From the NCBI RefSeq assembly GCF_907164575.1, contig NZ_CAJQYY010000013.1, forward strand, positions 62,001 through 126,000: a stretch of DNA of 64,000 bases. Direction: 5' to 3'. The position numbers and the translations under genes were made by a program. This stretch comes from Paraburkholderia gardini. GTDB taxonomy: Bacteria; Pseudomonadota; Gammaproteobacteria; Burkholderiales; Burkholderiaceae. The notes below the pieces were generated by a model. The model worked only from the letters and a program-made list of their open reading frames with translations, made no database searches and was not told the origin of the DNA. Below are positions 57,347 through 64,000 of the stretch, in pieces (the stretch's first letter is position 1; every line of letters begins with the position of its first letter).

Positions 57347-57381
57347 CGTTCGTTATCGATATGACGTTCGTTATCGATATG
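57347..57381. repeat. tandem 17-base direct repeat upstream of the antiporter gene
   Basis: CGTTCGTTATCGATATG occurs twice, with one base between the copies (57347-57363 and 57365-57381). It lies about 100 bases upstream of the antiporter start. It may be a binding site for a regulator. Confidence 0.55.
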
Positions 57382-57854
57382 GCGCTGCGCCGACGGGCGT
57401 TGCAGATTGTCGATCGGGTAAAAACTGAGGCGGTTGCGCGAAGACCGATTGACTGCGGACGGCGAAGCCCGCGTGTGTATTCAGGCAGCTTGCCAGACAC
57501 ATGTGTACGAACGCCGTCGACCTGTGAATCAGATTGTTGTTGACCGGCAACCGTTCCGTGAATGCGCACCCTGGATGGAACGAGGCGTGCGCATGAAGAA
57601 CGGCGATTGTGCCACAGGTTTTTCTGAGTTGACCGAAAAGGCCCTAACGTGAAGGCAAAGCGGTAAAACGTACGTTAACTTTATGAAGACAGGAAAAAAC
57701 GACCGTTTTGAGGACTCGTCCGCGTATAGCGTGAGGCGTTTCCGGGTGAAGTCCGTTGATCGAAATGGTGTGAATGCCTGGACGCCGCCTTTTTGCGTCG
57801 AGGCCGTTTTGGGTTTTGCGGTTTCAGGTTTGATCCGGTGCGAACGCCCAGGCT
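57382..57854. other. gap between antiporter promoter region and module B
   Basis: Nearly 470 bases without a convincing gene on either strand. Short frames present have poor ribosome binding sites and no family resemblance. GC falls toward 57850. Confidence 0.4.
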
Positions 57855-58120
57855 CCTTTGTTTATATGTTTACCTGTATGTATACGTAGTAACAGTTAAC
57901 AAAGGCATCGCATTTCTGTGGATAACCTGTGTTTACCGAAGCAGATCATCACGTTAGAAAACGCATAACCGCACGCACAGCATGTGCGGGTCTCGCGGGC
58001 TTCGATGAACAACTTTTCCGATAAAGACGCGCCGCGAGAGTTGTCCCCTTTACGTCCACATCGGGTCCACATGAGTTGATGCCGCTTTTCTCACGGTTAT
58101 CCACAGACAGACGTGGATAA
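57855..58120. other. DnaA-box/AT-rich module B (candidate origin element, inverted relative to A)
   Basis: Read on the minus strand, a perfect DnaA box TTATCCACA (57917-57925) is followed after 14 bases by TTGTTAACTGTTACTAC (57886-57902) and then GTAAACAT (57866-57873). A further perfect box lies at 58097-58105 on the plus strand, seven bases before CGTGGATAA (58112-58120), one mismatch from a reverse box. The AT-rich part (57858-57902) would be the unwinding region. The module is inverted relative to A, 3.2 kb away. Confidence 0.65.
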
Positions 58121-58137
58121 CTTTTCGCATGACCATG

Positions 58138-60105
58138 CTATCGAACGGTCCCTTGCCGCAACGCACGAAGCAGAAAACGCGCGGGATCGATGGATTCGGC
58201 GAGGTCACGTTCGATTGGCCAGGGCTCACCTTCGATCTGGGACGCGATCAGTTCCGCTCCCAGCGCAGCCCACACCAGTCCACGCGAGCCATACGCAAAT
58301 GCGCAGAAAAGACCCGGTGTGCGTGGCAAATCAAGCGGCCATGCACCGCGAAGACGGTCGGCCTGGTTCGCGGCTTCCGCTTCATCGGCAAGCATGCCGA
58401 TCATCGGCATGCGGTCCGGCGCCACACATCGAAACGCGACGCGGCCATCGAGCGCTTCAGCCTTGAGCGGATCGATTGCGTGATGGAGTCCGGGCAGCAT
58501 CTGCGCGAGGCGCACCAGATTTTCGGCGTGTCCGTTTGCGCGTAATGAGGTATCGGGATCGTCGAGGTCGTAGGTCGCGCCGGTCAGCGTGAGGCCACTC
58601 GCGAGCGGAACCGCGTAACCCTCGCCGATCACGGGCAGATGCAGTCCCGGCACCGTACCCGACGGCAATACGGTCAGCTGGCCACGCACGCTGTGTGTCG
58701 TCGCGTAACGCAGCCCGGCAATGCGAGCGGCATCATGTGCGTTCGCAACAACGACAACAGGCGCCCGCTCGACGATCCGCCCGCTGTCATCGAACACGTT
58801 CCACTGATCGCCGTCCCGTTCGATGCGCGCGACGTTCACGCCGAAGCGCCGGTCGAGCAGCGAACCCGCGGCTGCGCATTGCGCAGCGCACAGCGTCGCG
58901 GGTTCGATCCAGCCGCCTTCCGGGAAGAACCAGCCGCCGTTCGCTACGTCCACGTTCGCGAGCCGTCGTGCTTCGTCGCGGGACACCGGCGTGACGTACC
59001 CGGACGGCCACGCAAACGAAGCGAGCGATGCCGACATCGCACGTGCTTCGTCGTCGTTCCCTGCAAGCTGAAGAAGTCCTGAAGTGCCCCGCGCGAGCGG
59101 ATGGCCTGCATCGGCGAGTGCCGACCATCGCTGCAATGCATAAAGAAAGCCCGCGCGCGTGATGCGCGACGCGACACTGTCATCGCGCGAGAGCATCGGA
59201 TGAAACACGCCCGCGGGATTGCCAGATGCTTCGCGCGCGATGCCATCGTGTCGTTCGAGCGAACTCACATGCCAGCCGCGCGCGGTGAGCCGCTCGATCA
59301 CCGCGCAACCCGCGAGACCGGTGCCGATCACGACCGCGCGACGTTCAGCGACAGCAAGCGGCATCGGTGGATCATGTCGGCGCACCCGCCAGCGCGGCGC
59401 AAAACGTCCAACCAGCATTGCGCGCTTCCAGCCAAAACCGTCGACCTTGCGATACTCGAAACCTGTCTGTAAAAGCGCACGTTTCACATCGCCGGAACTG
59501 GTGTACGTGGCGAACGTTGCGTCGTCCCCGGCGAGACGCGCGAGCTGCCTGAAGAGTTGCGGCGTCCACAGGTCGGGGTTTTTTGCAGGCGCAAAACCAT
59601 CGAGGTAAAACGCGTCGGCGCGTAACCAGAGCGATGCAAGCGTAGCGCCCGCCTCGCCGAACACAAGCGTCAGCGTGACGCGACCTTCATCGAATTCGAT
59701 CCGGTGAGTACCCGGAACCATTGGCGGCCATGCATCGGCAAGTGTGCGTGCAAGAGAAACGATCGATGGATCGGAAACCGTCGCGTCATACGCGCGATGC
59801 AGATCGTCCCTTGAAAAAGGGTGTTTTTCCACCGAAACGAAATGCAGCCGTTCGCAACGTAAGGGGTCGGCGCGCCAGGCGGCCCACGTCATCAGGAAGT
59901 TGATGCCCATGCCGAAGCCCGTTTCCAGCACCGTGAAAACGCGTCTTTCCTGCCAGCGTGCGGGCAGATTGTTGCCCTGCAAAAACACGTACCTGGCCTG
60001 GGCAAGACCGCCGACCGCGCTGTGATAGATGTCGTCGTATTGACGTGAGAATGGCGCGCCGTTGTCGCGAAAGGCGAGCGTGGCAGGGATCAGCGGCTCG
60101 GTCAT
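58138..60105 (-). CDS. mnmC: bifunctional tRNA 5-methylaminomethyl-2-thiouridine biosynthesis protein MnmC
   Basis: MnmC converts the cmnm5 group made by MnmEG to mnm5 at U34 of tRNA: an FAD-dependent domain removes the carboxymethyl group and a SAM-dependent domain methylates. The 655-residue protein has the N-terminal methyltransferase with FTVLETGFGMGINFLMTW and DAFYLDGFAPAKNPDLWT. The C-terminal oxidase follows with VIGTGLAGCAVIERLTARGW. The ATG at 60105 is chosen as the domain start (MTEPLIPATLAFRDNG). The reading frame is open 100 codons further upstream but that part is not family sequence. Confidence 0.94.
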   Translation of the reverse strand: MTEPLIPATLAFRDNGAPFSRQYDDIYHSAVGGLAQARYVFLQGNNLPARWQERRVFTVLETGFGMGINFLMTWAAWRADPLRCERLHFVSVEKHPFSRDDLHRAYDATVSDPSIVSLARTLADAWPPMVPGTHRIEFDEGRVTLTLVFGEAGATLASLWLRADAFYLDGFAPAKNPDLWTPQLFRQLARLAGDDATFATYTSSGDVKRALLQTGFEYRKVDGFGWKRAMLVGRFAPRWRVRRHDPPMPLAVAERRAVVIGTGLAGCAVIERLTARGWHVSSLERHDGIAREASGNPAGVFHPMLSRDDSVASRITRAGFLYALQRWSALADAGHPLARGTSGLLQLAGNDDEARAMSASLASFAWPSGYVTPVSRDEARRLANVDVANGGWFFPEGGWIEPATLCAAQCAAAGSLLDRRFGVNVARIERDGDQWNVFDDSGRIVERAPVVVVANAHDAARIAGLRYATTHSVRGQLTVLPSGTVPGLHLPVIGEGYAVPLASGLTLTGATYDLDDPDTSLRANGHAENLVRLAQMLPGLHHAIDPLKAEALDGRVAFRCVAPDRMPMIGMLADEAEAANQADRLRGAWPLDLPRTPGLFCAFAYGSRGLVWAALGAELIASQIEGEPWPIERDLAESIDPARFLLRALRQGTVR

Positions 60106-60542
60106 GCAGGCAGAAAGAGAACGTCGAGAGTGAGGAACAAAGCGTGCTGTAAAGCACTGGAAAGCCCGTGTTACAAGGGTTACCCGCCGATATACCGTCG
60201 CTCGGGCGTTGGCAAAAACCAACGCTGGCGCGGTGTTCAGGCCATCCACGTGAGTGGTTTGATGCGTTCCAGGGGGAAAAAGGCCCAATCCGCGTCCAAT
60301 CGGAACTCGATCGGGCAAGGAACCGTGTAAATCTTCGAAACCCTTATCCTGATTGGGTTTGCGCTGCGCTATCATAGCAGGCGCCGCACAGGGAAGCGGC
60401 AGCACGGCCGTCGCGTGAAAAGCTTCGCGACGCGTTTGTCCGGAGCGCTCCGGTCACCGTCGCTGCTCGACGGCGCGGCACGCGCACGTATAATCGGCGC
60501 GTTCGCGCTGTTCGTGTCAACCTAAACCAGAAAGGAACCTTA
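60106..60542. other. mnmC-hup divergent intergenic region
   Basis: About 440 bases. It should hold the mnmC promoter on the minus strand and the HU promoter on the plus strand. Apart from the HU promoter I see no certain element and no gene. Confidence 0.4.
60467..60494 (+). promoter_or_regulatory. promoter of the HU gene
   Basis: A perfect -10 TATAAT (60489-60494) is preceded by a weak -35 TCGACG at 16 bases. It is about 50 bases upstream of the HU start codon. The -10 box is the main evidence. Confidence 0.6.
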
Positions 60543-60821
60543 ATGAACAAACAGGAACTGATCGACGCCGTCGCAGGTCAGACGGGCGCCAGCAAAGCTC
60601 AAACCGGCGAAACGCTGGACACGCTGCTTGAAGTGATCAAGAAGGCCGTGTCCAAGGGTGACGCAGTCCAGTTGATCGGCTTTGGCAGCTTTGGTTCGGG
60701 CAAGCGCGCAGCACGTACGGGCCGCAACCCGAAGACCGGCGAAACCATCAAGATTCCGGCCGCCAAGACCGTCAAGTTCACGGCTGGTAAAGCGTTCAAG
60801 GACGCAGTCAACAAGCGCTAG
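60543..60821 (+). CDS. HU family DNA-binding protein
   Basis: The 92-residue protein bends DNA and is a nucleoid component. It starts [20 protein letters not shown]. The signature [22 protein letters not shown] and the arm [20 protein letters not shown] follow. AAAGGAACC lies just upstream of the ATG, and a strong terminator follows. HU helps open replication origins, and the gene is about 2.5 kb from module B. Whether this is HU-alpha or HU-beta cannot be told. Confidence 0.94.
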   Translation: MNKQELIDAVAGQTGASKAQTGETLDTLLEVIKKAVSKGDAVQLIGFGSFGSGKRAARTGRNPKTGETIKIPAAKTVKFTAGKAFKDAVNKR

Positions 60822-60844
60822 GCTTCAAGAGCCTTGTGTTGACG

Positions 60845-60867
60845 CCCGCCATCGGCGGGTTTTTTTT
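60845..60867 (+). terminator. Rho-independent terminator of the HU gene
   Basis: CCCGCC and GGCGGG pair around a three-base loop and eight T follow. It lies 25 bases after the HU stop. Confidence 0.92.
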
Positions 60868-60878
60868 CGTCTGCGTTT

Positions 60879-62177
60879 CTAGTGATGGTGGTGGCCATGA
60901 TCATGATGATGGTCGTGATCGTGATGATCGTGGTCGTCGTCATCATCGAGATCCCACGCGGGGAACGGATCGGCAAACGCTTTCCACGCTTCCGGACCGG
61001 ACGCATATTCGTCGTCGTTCAGCAGGCACGCATCGAGTCTCGCGCGCCATGCGGGTGCATCGATATCGACGCCGATCATCACCAGTTCCTGGCGACGGTC
61101 GCCGATGCTGAAGTCGTTGGCATCGCCGTACCAGTCGGCGGCGATTTCGTTCATCAGTTCATCGTCGCCTTCGGGCCATTCGCCGCGATCCTGCGCGGCC
61201 CACCACGTGCCAGCGGGCGCAGGCCGGCATGTGCCACCCGCCTGCGAGAGCGTGCCGCCGATCTCGTTGCGCGTGGCCAGCCAGAAAAAGCCCTTGCTGC
61301 GCAGCACACCCTTCCATTCTTCATGCAGCAGCGCCCACAGACGCGCCGGATGAAACGGACGGCGCGCGCGATAGACGAACGTACTGACGCCGGCATCATC
61401 CGCGTTCATGTGCGGTTGCGGATCGTGATCTTCAGTGAGCGTGACGAGCCAGCCGGCGGAACCCGACGTTGCATCGAAGTCGAAGTGCTGTGTATCGAGC
61501 ACGTCGGCAGGCGCGACATCGGCGTAATGGCTCACGATCTGCACGGCGCCGGGATTGATGTGCGTGAGAATGCGTTGAAGCCGCGCGAGCGCTTCGTCGC
61601 TGACGAGATCCGGCTTGTTCACCACCAGCACGTCGCAGAACTCGACCTGATCGACAAGCAGTTCGACGACCGTGCGATCGTCGTCTTCGGTCGTGACGAT
61701 GCCCGCTTCGGCCAGTGAACCGGTTCGCGCGAAGTCAGTCAGAAAACGCGACGCATCGACGATCGTCACAGTTGTGTCGAGCCGTGCGATGCCGGCGAGC
61801 GGAGTGTCGTCGTCGTTCTCGCCGTCGCCGAACGTGAGGCTTTCCGCAATCGACATGGCGGTGGAGGCGCCCGCCGCTTCGACGAGGATCGCATCGAACT
61901 GCTGCTCGCCGGCAACGCGTTCGATATCGCCGGGCAGATCGTCGCTCGCCGCGATCAACGCGCTACCGTTTTTCAACGCGATTCGTTTTTGCGTCGCGCC
62001 GTGCGTCGTTTCGGACGCGCGCACGAGTGTCGCATCGAGTTCGATCGCGGCGACATCCGCGACGATCACCGCAATGCGCAGGCCAGCCGCGTTCGCGAGG
62101 ATATGTTCGATGAGCGTGGTCTTGCCCGCGCCCAGAAAACCGGAGAGCACGGTGACGGGCAGTGGCGACAGGTTCAT
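60879..62177 (-). CDS. CobW/COG0523 family GTPase, divergent and without the CxCC motif, with His/Asp-rich C terminus
   Basis: COG0523 proteins are metal chaperone GTPases. The 432-residue protein keeps Walker A LSGFLGAGKTTLIEHILAN and the NKPDLV guanine motif. The usual NGCxCC metal motif is replaced by KNGSALIAASDDL, and the Glu-rich NEFGE-type switch is replaced by ADVAAIELD. It ends with a 20-residue His- and Asp-rich tail (AWDLDDDDDHDHHDHD and more), which could bind zinc or another metal. I start at the ATG at 62177, which gives MNLSPLPVTVLSGFLG; the upstream 27 open codons are not family-like. It is convergent with HU. Zinc or cobalt is a guess. Confidence 0.88.
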   Translation of the reverse strand: MNLSPLPVTVLSGFLGAGKTTLIEHILANAAGLRIAVIVADVAAIELDATLVRASETTHGATQKRIALKNGSALIAASDDLPGDIERVAGEQQFDAILVEAAGASTAMSIAESLTFGDGENDDDTPLAGIARLDTTVTIVDASRFLTDFARTGSLAEAGIVTTEDDDRTVVELLVDQVEFCDVLVVNKPDLVSDEALARLQRILTHINPGAVQIVSHYADVAPADVLDTQHFDFDATSGSAGWLVTLTEDHDPQPHMNADDAGVSTFVYRARRPFHPARLWALLHEEWKGVLRSKGFFWLATRNEIGGTLSQAGGTCRPAPAGTWWAAQDRGEWPEGDDELMNEIAADWYGDANDFSIGDRRQELVMIGVDIDAPAWRARLDACLLNDDEYASGPEAWKAFADPFPAWDLDDDDDHDHHDHDHHHDHGHHHH

Positions 62178-62395
62178 TGCGGTCAGAAAGCGAGAAGAGA
62201 AGAAAGGCGTGCCGGGCGCAAAACCGGGGTGCGGGCGAGCGGCAGGACGAAGCCGCATTGTGCATCAAACGTCGCGAGGCCGCGCGAATCCGCCGCCCGG
62301 CAAGTGCACGCATGGACGCGCGATGCACAACGTCCGGCAACCGGCCGGCTGGCGTTCGAGGAAGACTGGCAGAAAACCCGCGTGCGGCGAAATGC

Positions 62396-62833
62396 TCAGC
62401 GCAGCAGGTTCCACTTCTGGAGAATGGCCGCGATCTGCTTCGCGTATTGATCGCGTAGCGTCGGCGTTTCCGAATGGTAGGCGCCGACTGCGTTCCACGT
62501 ATTACCGTATTTGTTCATCTGGCGTCGCAGATGCCAGGCGGCAATGTAGACATTCTTGCAGGGTTGCATCAGCGTATCGGTAGAAATGCCGTATTGCGAC
62601 AGCGTCGCGAGATGGACGGAGTTGATCTGCATGATGCCGTAGTCGGTCGAACCGTTCGCATTCTTGTGCAGGGCGTCGGGCCGGTTGTGCGACTCCTGCC
62701 ATGCGATCGCACGCAGAATGAGCGGATTGACCTTCTGGTAACTGGCCGCCTCGTCAAAGCAGTCGGCGCGTGCCGGCGCGGCGGCGAACCACGCGCAGAG
62801 CCCGATAGCGACAGTGACGAGAGCTGGTTTCAT
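62396..62833 (-). CDS. lytic transglycosylase (SLT domain)
   Basis: The 145-residue protein is exported (signal peptide to about residue 23, ending ARADC) and consists of one goose-lysozyme-type SLT domain. The catalytic Glu is in AIAWQESHNRPDALH, and DYGIMQINSVHL and AAWHLRRQMNKYG follow. It resembles IpgF/PilT-type enzymes that open peptidoglycan for secretion machines. It is divergent from gspD 450 bases away, so a role for the type II secretion system is plausible but inferred. The two Cys (one at the mature N terminus) may form a disulphide with the CKN Cys. Confidence 0.9.
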   Translation of the reverse strand: MKPALVTVAIGLCAWFAAAPARADCFDEAASYQKVNPLILRAIAWQESHNRPDALHKNANGSTDYGIMQINSVHLATLSQYGISTDTLMQPCKNVYIAAWHLRRQMNKYGNTWNAVGAYHSETPTLRDQYAKQIAAILQKWNLLR

Positions 62834-63285
62834 CGGTCAAGATGACTAAGCAAATAGCGGTGAGGAGACGATGCGATGTCCGTCGTCGCGGCCCGACATC
62901 GGGGAAAACCCGTGCCTTTCCGGATGCGTCCATCGCATGGAACCGCCCGTATCATACCGGCAGCCTGTGACGGGTCAAGGTTGGCTAACCGACATAAGTC
63001 TGCAGATTCCGGAGAGTATGTCTTCGACATTCGACGTTCGAGGTCGCGCAGAGGCTTTCATGAAGTTGACGAACGCGCGCGTCGATTAGAGGAAACGCAC
63101 TGCCGGGGGGCTTTTTGTGAGAATGTCGTCATAAAAAGCTGTTACTGTTCATTTTTTTTCGGGCCTCAGATTGGCGTGCGTCCGGCAGACCGGCAGGCGT
63201 CAGGGCGAAGGGGCTGCGCCCGGCCGGCATGTCCACTGTGCATGACCGTCGGCGACGGCTGTCGTCGGCATTGACATCACATTCC
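62834..63285. other. divergent region between the lytic transglycosylase and gspD
   Basis: About 450 bases of promoter region. Lower GC around 63115-63165 is compatible with promoters. I see no gene and no certain promoter. Confidence 0.4.
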
Positions 63286-64000
63286 ATGAGAAGAAATCGT
63301 ATGGCATTGCGTCGCGTCGCCACGGCGCTGCTGGTTGCTGGATTGATCACCTCGCAGATCGCACACGCACAGGTGACCCTCAACTTCGTCAACGCGGACA
63401 TCGACCAGGTGGCCAAAGCGATTGGCGCTGCAACCGGAAAAACGATCATCGTCGACCCACGCGTCAAGGGTCAGCTGAACCTCGTTTCCGAAAATTCCGT
63501 TCCTGAAGATCAGGCGTTGAAGACGTTGCAGTCCGCGTTGCGAATGCAGGGTTTCGCACTGGTTCAGGATCATGGGGTGCTGAAGGTCGTGCCCGAAGCC
63601 GACGCCAAGCTGCAAGGCGTGCCGACCTATGTCGGCAACGCGCCGGCCGCGCGCGGCGACCAGGTGGTGACCCAGGTCTTCCAGCTGAAGAACGAATCGG
63701 CGAACAACCTGCTACCGGTGCTGCGTCCGCTGATTTCGCCGAACAACACGATTGCCGCCTATCCGGCCAATAACACGCTGATCGTTACCGATTACGCGGA
63801 CAACGTACGCCGTATCGCGCAGATCATCGCGGGTGTCGACACCGCCGCGGGCCAGCAGATTCTGGTCGTGCCGCTGAAAAACGCCAACGCGCTCGATATC
63901 GCGACGCAGCTTTCGAAGATGCTCGATCCGGGCGCGATCGGCAGCACGGATGCCACGTTGAAAGTGTCCGTCACCGCCGATCCGCGCACCAATTCGCTGC
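63286..64000 (+). CDS. gspD: type II secretion system secretin GspD (N-terminal part, cut by window edge)
   Basis: GspD forms the outer-membrane channel of type II secretion. The 238 residues visible start with a signal peptide (to about residue 28, ending IAHAQ). The N0 domain VTLNFVNADIDQVAKAIGAA follows, then VDPRVKGQLNLVSENSV (N0/N1 link). N1 and N2 repeats contain QVFQLKNESANNLLPVLRPL, then IVVPLKNANALDIATQL-type (here QILVVPLKNANALDIA). The gene continues past 64000. I use the ATG at 63286; an in-frame ATG at 63301 is an alternative. Neither has a strong ribosome binding site. It has no stop inside the window. Confidence 0.92.
   Translation, partial: MRRNRMALRRVATALLVAGLITSQIAHAQVTLNFVNADIDQVAKAIGAATGKTIIVDPRVKGQLNLVSENSVPEDQALKTLQSALRMQGFALVQDHGVLKVVPEADAKLQGVPTYVGNAPAARGDQVVTQVFQLKNESANNLLPVLRPLISPNNTIAAYPANNTLIVTDYADNVRRIAQIIAGVDTAAGQQILVVPLKNANALDIATQLSKMLDPGAIGSTDATLKVSVTADPRTNSL

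Overview
The window looks like an origin-proximal segment of the main chromosome of a Burkholderia/Paraburkholderia-type betaproteobacterium. The basis is high GC with strong GC3 bias, the order mnmG-rsmG-parA-parB followed by atpIBEFHAGDC, several branched-chain amino acid ABC cassettes, a DUF3717 gene, and B. subtilis-type parS palindromes. Assignment is by gene content and order; no database was searched.

Layout. 0.3-11.7 kb (almost all minus strand): a LivK-type binding protein, the trifunctional proline regulator/oxidase putA with a candidate operator, a 52-codon small membrane ORF, a YeiH-type permease, priA and hemE. 11.9-15.1 kb: a plus-strand periplasmic protein resembling cyclohexadienyl dehydratase (PheC), an unexplained 480-base stretch ending in a strong terminator, and a FadD-like acyl-CoA synthetase. 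15.3-23.2 kb: the complete F1Fo ATP synthase operon with a good promoter ahead of atpI. 23.3-29.1 kb: mnmG-rsmG-parA-parB plus an SLC13-like permease, with parS sites in and just upstream of mnmG. 29.1-41 kb: two liv transport operons; one has a fused LivM-LivG protein and two tandem paralogous binding proteins, and the other has a LivF with Arg in place of the Walker A Lys. 41-48.2 kb: GMC oxidoreductase, a 630-base imperfect inverted repeat, mmsA with a divergent LysR regulator, a CYTH protein, an AsnC/Lrp regulator, phhB without an adjacent phhA, and a DUF3717 protein. 48.3-54.2 kb: an OmpR/EnvZ-type two-component pair, a SET-domain protein, an old-yellow-enzyme reductase, a glutamine amidotransferase-like protein and a cysteine-rich MarR regulator. 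54.2-64 kb: a YbdK-type ligase and a CPA2 antiporter flanked by two inverted copies of a DnaA-box/AT-rich module, then mnmC, an HU gene, a divergent CobW-like GTPase, a lytic transglycosylase and the start of gspD, which is cut by the window edge.

How it fits together. Housekeeping genes from 45 kb leftward are nearly all on the minus strand, as expected if they are co-directional with a replication fork coming from the right. parABS lies at 24-30 kb and the DnaA-box modules at 54-58 kb, so a chromosome origin at or near 54-58 kb is the most interesting hypothesis here. The rest is mainly amino acid uptake and catabolism (Liv systems, PutA, MmsA, PhhB, PheC-like), energy conservation and tRNA modification (MnmG and MnmC act on the same wobble uridine pathway).
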